Assembly (NCBI RefSeq): GCF_004684935.1
Contig: NZ_SRJD01000004.1
Span: 1 to 64,000 of the forward strand
Reading direction: 5' to 3'
DNA from: Sporolactobacillus shoreae
GTDB taxonomy: Bacteria; Bacillota; Bacilli; Bacillales; Sporolactobacillaceae
Length of the DNA: 64,000 nucleotides
The notes beneath the pieces were generated by a model. The model was given only the letters and a program-made list of their open reading frames with translations. It had not been told where the DNA came from and did not search any database. Shown here in pieces: positions 1-8,843 of the stretch; positions within the stretch are counted from its first letter, which is position 1, and each line of letters begins with the position of its first letter. The position numbers and the translations under genes are program-made.

Positions 1-10
1 CGGGTTTTAG

Positions 11-126
11 TCTGGCGGTCATAGCGAAGAGGTCACACCCGTTCCCATCCCGAACACGGCCGTTAAGCTCTTCTGTGCCGATGGTAGTTGGGGGCTGTCC
101 CCCTGTGAGAGTAGGTCACTGCCAGG
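11..126 (+). rRNA. rrf: 5S ribosomal RNA
   Basis: The sequence matches Bacillus 5S rRNA closely, including the loop stretch GAAGAGGTCACACCCGTTCC and the 3' half with GATGGTAGTTGGGGG. The two ends (CTGGCGG near 12 and CTGCCAGG near 119) pair to close helix I. It marks the tail of an rRNA operon whose 16S and 23S genes lie outside the window. The exact ends may be off by a few bases. Confidence 0.95.
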
Positions 127-127
127 C

Positions 128-242
128 AATAGACAAATAAATACTGTGCTTCATAAGCAGTTTATCAGACTTTCAGCTGCATCCGGTTTAAAGAATGATG
201 GAACAGGCTGAAGCGGTCTGGGAAGCCGCCGCGAAGCCTTTT
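128..242 (+). other. Spacer between 5S and tRNA-Ser with a terminator-like hairpin
   Basis: No gene is visible in this spacer. In Bacillus trnD a tRNA-Asn occupies this place; none can be folded here. The last 37 bases hold two nested stems (GGCT at 206 with AGCC at 235, GCGG with CCGC inside) followed by TTTT directly before tRNA-Ser. It may be a processing signal or a partial terminator. Confidence 0.45.
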
Positions 243-334
243 GGAGAGCTGTCCGAGAGGCCGAAGGAGCACGATTGGAAATCGTGTAGACGGTTAAGGC
301 CGTCTCGAGGGTTCGAATCCCTCGCTCTCCGCCA
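243..334 (+). tRNA. tRNA-Ser (GGA)
   Basis: Class II tRNA with a long variable arm, anticodon GGA in the loop TTGGAAA, and an encoded CCA end. First gene of the 14-tRNA cluster. Confidence 0.95.
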
Positions 335-349
335 TTATTTTTCTTTTAT

Positions 350-424
350 GGCCCGTTCGTCAAGCGGTTAAGACACCACCCTTTCACGGTGGGTTCATGG
401 GTTCGAATCCCGTACGGGTCACCA
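350..424 (+). tRNA. tRNA-Glu (TTC)
   Basis: Cloverleaf with acceptor GGCCCGT, anticodon TTC inside CCCTTTCACGG, T-arm GGTTCGAATCC and encoded CCA. Confidence 0.95.
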
Positions 425-498
425 TTTTATCTTGATTTTTTGTTTTTCATATAATAAAATATAATGGTGTTTCTGACCAGTATGTTTTTATTATGTAT

Positions 499-574
499 GG
501 AGGATTAGCTCAGCTGGGAGAGCGTCTGCCTTACAAGCAGAGGGTCATAGGTTCGAGCCCTATATCCTCCACCA
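499..574 (+). tRNA. tRNA-Val (TAC)
   Basis: Acceptor GGAGGAT pairs with ATCCTCC; anticodon TAC in the loop CTTACAA; CCA encoded. Confidence 0.95.
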
Positions 575-593
575 TTATTGTTTTTTATATTAT

Positions 594-672
<79 letters not shown>

Positions 673-674
673 AT

Positions 675-750
675 GGGTCCGTGGTGTAGTGGTTAACATG
701 CCTGCCTGTCACGCAGGAGATCGGCGGTTCAAGTCCGCTCGGACCCGCCA
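675..750 (+). tRNA. tRNA-Asp (GTC)
   Basis: Acceptor GGGTCCG pairs with CGGACCC, discriminator G, anticodon GTC in the loop CTGTCAC, CCA encoded. Confidence 0.95.
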
Positions 751-826
751 TTATTTTTAATTTGTATATAATCAGTGTGTTTTAATTACATAAGGAATCA
801 CAAGCATACTGTTTTTATTATATTAT

Positions 827-902
<76 letters not shown>

Positions 903-911
903 TTATGGTGT

Positions 912-987
<76 letters not shown>

Positions 988-1027
988 TTTTTTTATAGTT
1001 TGTTATCTATCCCAAACTTATTACTAT

Positions 1028-1109
1028 GGAGGGATAGCGAAGAGGCTAAACGCGGCGGACTGTAAATCCGCTCCCATCGGGTTCGAAGGTTCGAAACCTT
1101 CTCCCTCCA
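1028..1109 (+). tRNA. tRNA-Tyr (GTA)
   Basis: Class II tRNA with acceptor GGAGGGA/TCCCTCC and anticodon GTA in the loop CTGTAAA. The gene ends at discriminator A with no encoded CCA, so it depends on CCA-adding enzyme. Confidence 0.93.
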
Positions 1110-1120
1110 TTTATTATTAT

Positions 1121-1191
1121 AGGGGTATAGTTTAAAGGTAGAACTGAGGTCTCCAAAACCTCCAGTGTGGGTTCAATTCCTACTACCCCTG
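1121..1191 (+). tRNA. tRNA-Trp (CCA)
   Basis: Acceptor AGGGGTA pairs with TACCCCT; anticodon CCA in the loop CTCCAAA; no encoded 3' CCA. Confidence 0.93.
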
Positions 1192-1204
1192 TTTTTCTTA
1201 TTAT

Positions 1205-1281
1205 GGCGGTTATGGTGAAGTGGTTAACACACCGGATTGTGGTTCCGGCACGCGTGGGTTCGATCCCCACTAACCGCCCCA
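1205..1281 (+). tRNA. tRNA-His (GTG)
   Basis: Has the extra 5' G that pairs with C73, the identity mark of tRNA-His; anticodon GTG in the loop TTGTGGT; CCA encoded. Confidence 0.95.
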
Positions 1282-1286
1282 TGTTT

Positions 1287-1358
1287 TGGCCCATAGCCAA
1301 GCGGTAAGGCAACGGTTTTTGGTGCCGTCATGCGCTGGTTCGAATCCAGCTGGGCCAA
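1287..1358 (+). tRNA. tRNA-Gln (TTG)
   Basis: Acceptor TGGCCCA pairs with TGGGCCA; loop TTTTGGT gives anticodon TTG; no encoded CCA. Confidence 0.92.
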
Positions 1359-1364
1359 TTTTTT

Positions 1365-1439
1365 GCGGAAGTAGTTCAGTGGTAGAACATCACCTTGCCA
1401 TGGTGGGGGTCGCGGGTTCGAATCCCGTCTTCCGCTCCA
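1365..1439 (+). tRNA. tRNA-Gly (GCC)
   Basis: Acceptor GCGGAAG pairs with CTTCCGC; anticodon GCC in the loop TTGCCAT; CCA encoded. Confidence 0.95.
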
Positions 1440-1446
1440 TTATGGT

Positions 1447-1520
1447 GGCGGCATAGCCAAGCGGTAAGGCGCGGGTCTGCAAAACCCTTATCCCCGGTTC
1501 GATTCCGGGTGTCGCCTCCA
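1447..1520 (+). tRNA. tRNA-Cys (GCA)
   Basis: Acceptor GGCGGCA pairs with TGTCGCC (one G-U pair); anticodon GCA in the loop CTGCAAA; CCA encoded. Confidence 0.94.
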
Positions 1521-1537
1521 TTTTTTATGTTTATTGT

Positions 1538-1619
1538 GCCGGTGTGGCGGAATTGGCAGACGCGCACGACTCAAAATCGTGTTCCGCAAGGAGTGTCGGT
1601 TCGACCCCGACCACCGGTA
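1538..1619 (+). tRNA. tRNA-Leu (CAA)
   Basis: Class II tRNA with the leucine D-arm pattern TGGCGGAATTGGCAGACGC and anticodon CAA in the loop CTCAAAA. No CCA is encoded. Last gene of the cluster; Bacillus trnD has one more tRNA-Leu here. Confidence 0.93.
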
Positions 1620-1657
1620 TTTTGAGATGAATTTTGGTGAAGTTATAAACTTCCGAT

Positions 1658-1700
1658 AAGCTTGTAAATCCTTGATTTAATGGGATTTGCAAGCTTTTTT
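1658..1700 (+). terminator. Intrinsic terminator of the rRNA/tRNA operon
   Basis: A long stem (AAGCTTGTAAATCC with GGGATTTGCAAGCTT, one bulge) closes a short A+T-rich loop and is followed by a T run. Confidence 0.9.
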
Positions 1701-1792
1701 CGCTTTGGGAGAATTTGATGAAAACGATATAGAGATAGGGAATTTGTTAAGTAGACTAACACATTTAGTTTAAGAGCAGGAGGGATGTTGAA

Positions 1793-1882
1793 GTGAACTT
1801 TCAAAAGTATTTGAAGCGTCATTTCCAAAAAGGAAAATCATTGCCGCACATTCCTGAGCATCAAGTCATATCATTTGCATGA
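1793..1882 (+). CDS. Possible 29-residue peptide
   Basis: A GTG codon sits 8 bases after AGGAGGG (1778-1784) and opens a 29-codon frame ending in TGA. The peptide is basic and has no signal or membrane segment. I do not recognise it. It could be a real small gene, or the leftover N-terminus of a decayed gene, since the following 100 bases are uninterpretable. The strong Shine-Dalgarno sequence is the only support. Confidence 0.3.
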   Translation: MNFQKYLKRHFQKGKSLPHIPEHQVISFA

Positions 1883-1935
1883 CGAGCATAAATTGGATAA
1901 AAGTATAATTAAACAAATAAAAAATTACCGCAAAA

Positions 1936-1949
1936 TGTAAACGGTTCCA
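1936..1949 (+). promoter_or_regulatory. Candidate CcpA cre site before glcD
   Basis: TGTAAACGGTTCCA fits the cre consensus TGWNANCGNTNWCA with one mismatch (C at position 12). It lies about 30 bases downstream of a TATAAT at 1902 and before the glcD start, a position suited to road-block repression by glucose. Confidence 0.55.
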
Positions 1950-1992
1950 TATTTGTGTTAAGCAAATAGGTAATCTGAGGAGAGGGGACAAA

Positions 1993-3405
1993 ATGGTGCA
2001 GAAAGAAAAAATCACAGAGCCATTACATCGGATTGTTTCTGATCCTGGAAGAATTCTGACCAAAGAGACAGATCTTGTCAGCTATGGTTATGATGCATCG
2101 TTTGGTTTCTACAAACCGGATGTTGTGGTGCAGGTTAAATCTGAGGAGGAAGTTGCCGGTATCCTGAAGATGGCGAATAAATTGCGTGTTCCGGTTACAC
2201 CGCGTGGACAGGCGTCAAGTCTGAGCGGGGGACCGCTTCCCGTAGAGGGAGGTATCGTGCTCGATTTTTCACAGTGGAGGGAGAAGCTGGTGATCGACAG
2301 TGAAGACATGGTCGCCGTGGTTTCTCCCGGCGTCATTACGGCGGATCTCGATCAGGAAGCAGCAAAATATGGGCTGCTTTACGCTCCGGATCCGGGCAGC
2401 TCACATTTTTCAACGATCGGTGGGAATCTGGCAGAGAATTCCGGTGGACCGAGATGTCTGAAATACGGGGTTACCAAAGATTATGTGCTCGGTCTTCGGG
2501 TGGTGAGTCCTCAGGGAGAGATCATCCGTACCGGCGGCCGGACAGTGAAAAACGTCACCGGCTATGATCTGACGAAACTGATCGTTGGCTCGGAAGGGAC
2601 ACTTGGCGTGATTACCGAAGCGACGCTGAGGTTGATCCCCCGACCGCTTTCCTCCCATACCGTAATGCTCATTTTTGACCATTTTGTTGAAGCCGCAGAA
2701 ACGGTAACGAAAATTCTAACCTCAAGAATCCAGCCAGCCAAGATTGAAATGATGGATCAGGCATCCATTCAGGCCGTTGAAGCTTTTAAGCCGCAGGGAT
2801 TGCCCGTGGATGCGGAAGCGATCCTTCTTGTTGGACTTGACGGTCACCCAGCGGCGGTTGCCGACGACACAGCTCGAATCAGCGAAATCGCAAGCCAGAT
2901 GCATGTCCGTTCCGTCAGGGTCGACCATTCCGAATCCGAGGCCCGTGAACTCTGGATGGCGCGTAAACTGGTTTCACCGGCAATCGCCGCCAAGAAACCG
3001 ACAAAAATATCTGAGGATGCCACCGTACCGAGAAGTAAAATTCCTGCTTTTTGTAAGAAGCTTCAGGATATCAAGAAGAAATATCAGATCGACCTGGTCG
3101 TGTTCGGGCATATCGGTGATGGAAATCTTCACCCGAATATCATTTGTGATAAACGGGACCGTGAAGAAATGAAAAGGGTTTGGCAGGCGGTCGAAGCGAT
3201 TTTCAAGGCAGCGATCGAATTGGGTGGAACACTTTCCGGTGAGCATGGGATTGGCACCATGAAACGTGCTTATATGCCGTGGGAACTGACCCCTCAGGAA
3301 CTGGATCTGATGAAGCGGATCAAGACGGCATGGGATCCGAACAACATCCTGAATCCATCGAAAATCTTTCCCTCAGTCCGGCCGAAGCTGGTGCACTCGC
3401 GATGA
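1993..3405 (+). CDS. glcD: Glycolate oxidase subunit GlcD (FAD-linked oxidase)
   Basis: A 470-residue FAD-binding PCMH-type oxidase. With GlcF it oxidises glycolate (or D-lactate) to glyoxylate (or pyruvate) at the membrane. The FAD region includes PRGQASSLSGG near residue 73 and PDPGSSHFSTIGGNLAENSGG near residues 132-152. The C-terminal cap carries the FGHIGDGNLHPN motif near residue 373 and GEHGIGTMKR near 416. The ATG follows GAGGAGAGGGG. The stop overlaps the glcF start as ATGA, so the two are translationally coupled. D-lactate as substrate is a real alternative in a lactic-type organism. Confidence 0.88.
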   Translation: MVQKEKITEPLHRIVSDPGRILTKETDLVSYGYDASFGFYKPDVVVQVKSEEEVAGILKMANKLRVPVTPRGQASSLSGGPLPVEGGIVLDFSQWREKLVIDSEDMVAVVSPGVITADLDQEAAKYGLLYAPDPGSSHFSTIGGNLAENSGGPRCLKYGVTKDYVLGLRVVSPQGEIIRTGGRTVKNVTGYDLTKLIVGSEGTLGVITEATLRLIPRPLSSHTVMLIFDHFVEAAETVTKILTSRIQPAKIEMMDQASIQAVEAFKPQGLPVDAEAILLVGLDGHPAAVADDTARISEIASQMHVRSVRVDHSESEARELWMARKLVSPAIAAKKPTKISEDATVPRSKIPAFCKKLQDIKKKYQIDLVVFGHIGDGNLHPNIICDKRDREEMKRVWQAVEAIFKAAIELGGTLSGEHGIGTMKRAYMPWELTPQELDLMKRIKTAWDPNNILNPSKIFPSVRPKLVHSR

Positions 3406-4697
3406 ATGAGGATCCGAGAGAGAAGCTGAATTATGACGCGACCTTCAGCTGTATCCAGTGCGGGAGCTGCCTGCCGGCCTGTCCGACATACAAAACGATG
3501 GGGACCGAAACACAGTCACCGAGAGGAAGGATCAATCTGGTAAAAATGGCGGCAGAAGGCAAGATCACGCTTGATGAATTGAAAGAACCAATTGACCTTT
3601 GTCTCGGATGCCGGGCCTGTGAAAGGGTCTGCCCGACTAATGTTGCTTATGGTAAAATTCTTGACTCTGCCAAAGTGGCACTCAATGAACACGAGCAAGT
3701 GTCGGTGAAAAAGTTTCAGGAAGATATCTATTACAATCAGGTCTTCTCGAAGAAAAACGTAATGGGTGCAGGCGCCAATCTCTTGTGGTTTTATCAGAAG
3801 TCGGGTCTGAGAAGTCTTGCAGAAAAAACCCATTTGAACCACTTACTTCCGGAAAGCATAGCGACTTTCGAAGAAATTCTTCCTTCCGTCTCCAGTCCCT
3901 TGCACCGCCACCATCGTCCGGACAGAATAGAGCCGAAGCAGACACCACGTTATAAAGTCGGCTTTTTCAAAGGCTGCATCATGGATGCGCTTTTCGACCG
4001 GATCAATGATCTCGGTATGCGCCTGCTCGCGGCAGGGGGATGCACGGTTGTGGCTGTGGACGGGCAGACATGCTGCGGCGCTCTCCATCATCATGGCGGT
4101 CGGACGCAGCAGGCAAAGGAACTGGCGAAACAGAATATCGAAGCGTTTGAGACTGAAGCGTTTGACTACGTGATCAACACGGCGGGGGGCTGCGGTGCGA
4201 TGCTGCATGAATATCCCGAACTGTTCGCGGATGATCCTTCATGGGAAAAGCGTGCGGAGGCTTTCGCCGCCCGTTCCATCGACATCAGTGAACTTCTGGC
4301 CCGGCTTGACCTGCCGGTGGAAAAAGAAATTCGCAAGCGTGTGACCTATCAGCCTTCCTGTCACATGACCAATGTCCAGAAAGTGGTGGATGAACCGAAG
4401 CAGTTGATCCACAGCGTCAGAGGGATTGATTTCCGGGAGCTGGACAATCCCGATTTCTGCTGCGGGTCCGCCGGCATCTATAATGTCGTCCATTTTGACG
4501 AATCGATGAAGATCCTTGACGTGAAAATGGGCGATGTGAAGGCACGGAACCCTGAACTCATCGTCACAACCAATCCCGGCTGCCTGCTGCAGATGAAAGC
4601 GGGTATAGAGCGCGAAGGCCTTCAGGACCATGTCCGAGCCATTCATCTGGTTGAACTGCTGGCGGCTGCCTGCGGATTGGAGGATGAGGATAAGTAG
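3402..4697 (+). CDS. glcF: Glycolate oxidase iron-sulfur subunit GlcF
   Basis: A 431-residue electron-transfer partner of GlcD. Two 4Fe-4S ferredoxin motifs lie near the N-terminus (CIQCGSCLPACPTY near residue 18 and CLGCRACERVCP near residue 68). Two cysteine-rich CCG domains follow, visible as CCGALHHHGG and CCGSAGIYN, with GGCGAMLHEYP and NPGCLLQM. The ATG at 3402 overlaps the glcD stop and the protein begins just before the first Fe-S motif. An in-frame start 41 codons upstream would lie inside glcD and only adds glcD-shadow sequence. GlcE, the third subunit of the enterobacterial enzyme, is absent, as in many Bacillota. Confidence 0.9.
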   Translation: MNEDPREKLNYDATFSCIQCGSCLPACPTYKTMGTETQSPRGRINLVKMAAEGKITLDELKEPIDLCLGCRACERVCPTNVAYGKILDSAKVALNEHEQVSVKKFQEDIYYNQVFSKKNVMGAGANLLWFYQKSGLRSLAEKTHLNHLLPESIATFEEILPSVSSPLHRHHRPDRIEPKQTPRYKVGFFKGCIMDALFDRINDLGMRLLAAGGCTVVAVDGQTCCGALHHHGGRTQQAKELAKQNIEAFETEAFDYVINTAGGCGAMLHEYPELFADDPSWEKRAEAFAARSIDISELLARLDLPVEKEIRKRVTYQPSCHMTNVQKVVDEPKQLIHSVRGIDFRELDNPDFCCGSAGIYNVVHFDESMKILDVKMGDVKARNPELIVTTNPGCLLQMKAGIEREGLQDHVRAIHLVELLAAACGLEDEDK

Positions 4698-4865
4698 GTG
4701 AACGTACTGACGCACCATTTTTTTAAAGATCAGAGGATTTGATCGATTCACCATTTGACTGTAATGGTGGTCAAGGATATGTGTTGCTGTGTGACCGACC
4801 TGCTGCTTTATCCTATTTTGATTAAGGCAGAATATCTTTTACTGCCCGAAAGGAGATTAGCCCAC

Positions 4866-6056
4866 ATGCATGTATTCCAAAGTCACAACAGACACATCAC
4901 GCTTGCCGTTCTTTTTATTGCCTGGTTTGTCGGCTACTTTGACCGAATGGCTATTAATATTGCGATCATCCCTATAGGGAAAGAATTTTCTCTGACAGAT
5001 TCTGAAGAAGGTTTGATACTGAGCAGCTTTTTTATCGGTTACGCGATTATCCAGCTTTTCGGAGGATGGTTTGCCGATAAATTTGGCTCAAAAGCAGTCC
5101 TGATCACTTGTGTTCTCGCCTGGTCGGTATTTACCGGCTTAACAGGTTTTGCGTTCGGATTTCTTGCGCTGTTTCTTGTCCGTTTTCTGTTCGGTCTTGG
5201 AGAAGGAAGTTTTTCTCCGGCAAGTTCGGTTACTGTTGCTGAAAATTTCGCACTGGAGAATCGTGCCCGAGCAAAATCGGTTCTGCTGTCTTCGTACCAG
5301 CTGGCAGGCATTGTCGGGGCATTTGGTGTCGCCTCATTGATGGCGATCTATAACTGGCGATTACCTTTCCACGTTCTGGCAGTACTCGGTTTGATCATCA
5401 CGTTGCTGCTCGCCCTGTTCCTTCCTCAGAGGCGTACGAAAAGTGAAGATAGGAAAAGAAGGAAAATTCCCATCAAAGATCTTCTCAAAGATGATCATAT
5501 ATGGAAAGTTTTCATTATCTGGTTCGGCATCAGTATTGTGAATTGGGGCCTAGCAACGTGGATGCCATCCTATCTCGTCGACATTCGTCACTTGAATCTG
5601 ATTAACATGGGCCTCTTATCCTCAGTTCCTGCGGCAGCAGGCTTTGTCTGTACCCTTCTGACCGGATGGTTGCTTGATAAAATGACTGGTTATGAAAAAC
5701 ATTTCATGGTCATTGGATCAATCCTGACGGCATTGTTTTTATATATGATGTTCACGGCTCCGACAACGGCACTTGCAATTGTTTTCTGGTCGCTTTGCCA
5801 GGCATCCTATTGCGTCGTCTTTGTCACGGTTTTTGCTATTCCGTTAAAGAATTTCCCGAAACATTTGATTGGCACTGCCACCGGTTTTATTAATTTCGGT
5901 GGCCAGATTGCCGGAATTGTGGCACCTTCCCTGATTGGCATCATGGTCAGCCTGTTTCACGGTTCTTTTAATGCAGCCTTCTGGGCTCTGGTCATTGCAG
6001 CGCTCATTTCTGTAGCCGTCGGTACGACACTGACGCTGAGGAAAAGGATCGTTTGA
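4866..6056 (+). CDS. MFS permease, probably for an organic acid
   Basis: A 396-residue, 12-helix major facilitator protein. The first loop holds YFDRMAINIAI and GGWFADKFGSK, typical of the anion:cation symporter branch that carries hexuronates, sialic acid and other organic anions. The ATG at 4866 has AAGGAG upstream and begins just before helix 1. It lies 168 bases after glcF on the same strand with no terminator between, so it may bring in the GlcDF substrate (glycolate or lactate). That substrate is inference from position only. Confidence 0.72.
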   Translation: MHVFQSHNRHITLAVLFIAWFVGYFDRMAINIAIIPIGKEFSLTDSEEGLILSSFFIGYAIIQLFGGWFADKFGSKAVLITCVLAWSVFTGLTGFAFGFLALFLVRFLFGLGEGSFSPASSVTVAENFALENRARAKSVLLSSYQLAGIVGAFGVASLMAIYNWRLPFHVLAVLGLIITLLLALFLPQRRTKSEDRKRRKIPIKDLLKDDHIWKVFIIWFGISIVNWGLATWMPSYLVDIRHLNLINMGLLSSVPAAAGFVCTLLTGWLLDKMTGYEKHFMVIGSILTALFLYMMFTAPTTALAIVFWSLCQASYCVVFVTVFAIPLKNFPKHLIGTATGFINFGGQIAGIVAPSLIGIMVSLFHGSFNAAFWALVIAALISVAVGTTLTLRKRIV

Positions 6057-6185
6057 GAAATGAAACGAAAACAATTCCTTCAAGTAAGAGAAGGCCATGC
6101 TCAGGAAGCCGCGTCACCGGCAGAGGGTATGGCGTACGCCGCAGAAATGATTAATTGCTGAACAAAGTAATCGGATCAACGACAC

Positions 6186-6476
6186 AGCGTGAGCGCCGGC
6201 GTGTTGGAAACACGATCTGCGGTCACGCTGACCGTCTGACAAGGGGACAAACTTGTTTCACTGCTGACAATATCTATCTCAACGAATTGGACAAGCGGTA
6301 TACAGCCAGACATTCTGTTACGCCCTGACTAATGAAAAACTGGAGCGCCTTGGATTGATTAATCTTTCCAAGACACTCCAGCGTATTCAAAATGCTTAAG
6401 TTATTGAACCGCAGTATACGAATTTGTACGTACGGTGGTAGGGAGAACGGAAATCAAAGATTTCCTCCTACTCGAT
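6186..6476 (+). mobile_element. Remnant of a group II intron (RT fragments plus domains V-VI)
   Basis: Three pieces appear in intron order. At 6269 a frame reads NIYLNELDK, a block found in intron-encoded reverse transcriptases. At about 6303-6393 another frame reads LTNEKLERLGLINLSKTLQRI (the LtrA C-terminal pattern LTNERL) and stops at TAA. At 6405-6476 lies a domain V-like element with TGTACGTACGGT, then a domain VI-like stem and the end CCTACTCGAT. The central RT and maturase parts are gone and the frames are shifted, so it is dead. A nested stem at 6186-6229 (AGCGTGA with TCACGCT) may be an intron RNA helix. Confidence 0.72.
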
Positions 6477-6510
6477 CTGATCTCGGGACAGCTTCGTTGT
6501 TTTGGGCAGT

Positions 6511-8493
6511 TTATTCGGAAGCTAATGCATCAATAGGGTTCAGTCCAGCCGCACGCCGCGCCGGTAACAGGGCAGCGATAAAAGCAATAATCAGAGCGAT
6601 GATAAAGGCAAATAGCACATTGTTAAACGTGACTTGCACAAGGTTATATTTGGCCAAGTGATAGAGTACACGGTTAAGAGCACTGCCGACTCCGTAGGCG
6701 AGCGCTGTGGCAAACACAGAACTTAACAAACCAATGAGGATCGATTCGCTCGTAAAGAGCCGGCGAATATCGCGTTTGCTTTCACCCATTGCACGTAAAA
6801 TACCGATTTCTTTTACTCGGTCATTCACGGACATAAACATGGTGACGATGATCATCAGCGCCGAGACCAGCAGTGAAATTCCAGCAATAGCAGACAGTAC
6901 ATTGGATGCCAGATTGATAAATGTGTTGATGGTATCCAATGTATCAGAAATGACGATCGCGTTGAATATACGCTTGCTGTTTGTTTTTATCTTATTAATT
7001 GTATTTCCCAGGGCTTTAACGTGGGTCATTTTATCGACATTAACCGTGGCAAATGTGGCTTGAGTCGAAGCATTTGCATTCTTTAATGAATCATACATAG
7101 TGGTATAATTCATAGCATTGATCCCGCCGTTCTGGGCGGCGGTGCTGTTCGTAATTCCGGAAACGGTTAGTTTCTTTTGAATCTGGATCGGTTTGCCATG
7201 AGAATTATAGGCTGTGTAAGTCACAGTGACTTTCTTACCGATGATGTTCTTCCAGTTTGTGGATGACCATTCTTTTGCGACTGCTGTTTCATCAACCATA
7301 ATCTCGTTATTCCTAGCCGCGTGCCCAGCTTTAATAATTGAACTTTGCAGACTGTGCGTCCATGTTTGAATGGACGACAGAGTCAGTGTTTTGCTGTCAA
7401 TCGTCATTGTGGGATTACTGATTCTATAGCCTGGTTCAACACTTACAACGTGTTTTAAATCTTTCAGCTGCTGAATTTGGGACGCGCTCAGGGTGTTACC
7501 CGTATTGGTCGTGGCCATTGCCGTTCGTGCCGCACCTCGGGGAGAGCTGGCAGCCGAATTGCTGTATCTGGATACAGTGATCGCCTGCGGATTGACCAAT
7601 GAATTGACTTGCTCGTTGATGTATCCTTTAACTCCGTTGCCTAAACCGCTGAACAGCATGACGGCAGAGAGTCCGATGGCTGTACCAAGTATAATCAGCG
7701 AATTGCGCCAAAAATGGAACTTAAGGTGTTTAAATGCTGTAATATAGCTCGCCCAGGCCGGAAGCGGACGCGACTGGATCTGCGCGGTATCCGCAGGTAT
7801 CGGATAAGCATCTTTCAAGAATTCTTCCTGATCTATTTTCCCGTCTTTCAAGTGAACAATACGCGTGCCATAATCGGCAACAGCCTGAGAGTGGGTGACG
7901 GCAATAACGAGCCGCCCCTCTTTGGCGATTTGGTTTAAAATGCGCAGGACTTCTTCGGTGTTCTGTGAGTCCAATGCCCCGGTAGGCTCGTCCGCAATGA
8001 TAATTTTCGGATCACTGGCCAAAGCCCTGGCAATGGCCACACGCTGTTTCTGACCACCGGACAGCTGGCCCGGATATTTTCGGATATGATCCAGCAACCC
8101 GACTTTTTTTAACAATGCCTTGGCCCGTTCTTCGCGTTCACTTTTGGACAGTGTCGTCATATCCAGTGAAATGATGACGTTATCAAGTACATTCAAATGG
8201 CTGATCAAATTATAAGATTGATAAATATAACCGACCGTTTCCCGGCGAAACCGGTCCAATGCTTTAGACTTCGAGTGATCTAATCGTTGGCCATTGATCA
8301 ATACTTCACCGCTGAAATTTCGGTCAAGCCCACCGATAATATTCATCAGCGTTGTTTTTCCGCCACCGGATTCACCCAGTATAGATACAAATTCACCGCG
8401 TTCAAAACTGAGATTAATACCTTTTAAAACGGGTTGTTCCTCTTTGTTTAAATAATATGATTTGTGGATGTTCTTGAGCTCTAAAAAATGCAC
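6511..8493 (-). CDS. MacB-like ABC transporter, fused ATPase and permease
   Basis: A 660-residue protein. Residues 1-235 form an ABC ATPase with Walker A GESGGGKTT, signature LSGGQKQRVAIARAL and Walker B IIIADEPTGALD. A membrane helix near 270 is followed by a ~250-residue extracellular MacB-type domain rich in Ser, Thr and Asn, then three helices of an FtsX-type permease. This organisation belongs to exporters of peptides or lipoproteins and to macrolide efflux pumps. GTG at 8493 is chosen because GAGGGGG lies 8 bases upstream; an ATG 18 codons earlier has no ribosome site. It is not next to a two-component system, so its signal is unknown. Confidence 0.8.
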   Translation of the reverse strand: MHFLELKNIHKSYYLNKEEQPVLKGINLSFERGEFVSILGESGGGKTTLMNIIGGLDRNFSGEVLINGQRLDHSKSKALDRFRRETVGYIYQSYNLISHLNVLDNVIISLDMTTLSKSEREERAKALLKKVGLLDHIRKYPGQLSGGQKQRVAIARALASDPKIIIADEPTGALDSQNTEEVLRILNQIAKEGRLVIAVTHSQAVADYGTRIVHLKDGKIDQEEFLKDAYPIPADTAQIQSRPLPAWASYITAFKHLKFHFWRNSLIILGTAIGLSAVMLFSGLGNGVKGYINEQVNSLVNPQAITVSRYSNSAASSPRGAARTAMATTNTGNTLSASQIQQLKDLKHVVSVEPGYRISNPTMTIDSKTLTLSSIQTWTHSLQSSIIKAGHAARNNEIMVDETAVAKEWSSTNWKNIIGKKVTVTYTAYNSHGKPIQIQKKLTVSGITNSTAAQNGGINAMNYTTMYDSLKNANASTQATFATVNVDKMTHVKALGNTINKIKTNSKRIFNAIVISDTLDTINTFINLASNVLSAIAGISLLVSALMIIVTMFMSVNDRVKEIGILRAMGESKRDIRRLFTSESILIGLLSSVFATALAYGVGSALNRVLYHLAKYNLVQVTFNNVLFAFIIALIIAFIAALLPARRAAGLNPIDALASE

Positions 8494-8843
8494 TGATACT
8501 GCCCCCTCGTATGTAGGCGAATCTGAGTTTCTGTTCCTGATACCCATTATTCGTTAAGAAAAACCTTTTTATTACCACCGTGAAATCATTGTTATAAAAG
8601 AGTGTAACATGGAAAAATTAACTGAATATGAACTGGGAGAACTATTTTTTACAGTGGTGCAAAAGAGAATTTGATCTATGAAACTCAATGACTCATCGTT
8701 TTATGCAAAAACTGCGTGGAGACTATATTAAAATATACATCTTACAAAATTTCTATAATGTATAGACTTATAATGAGCTGTGGATACGCAGCTTTACTTT
8801 AGAAATTGAGCGAACTTTTTAATGGAAAGGTGAAATACGATTC
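8494..8843. other. Divergent intergenic region
   Basis: No gene is visible. It is A+T-rich and must hold the divergent promoters of the ABC transporter (minus) and the TauE/SafE gene (plus). Two TATAAT hexamers occur at about 8754 and 8770, neither with a convincing -35 partner. Confidence 0.4.
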
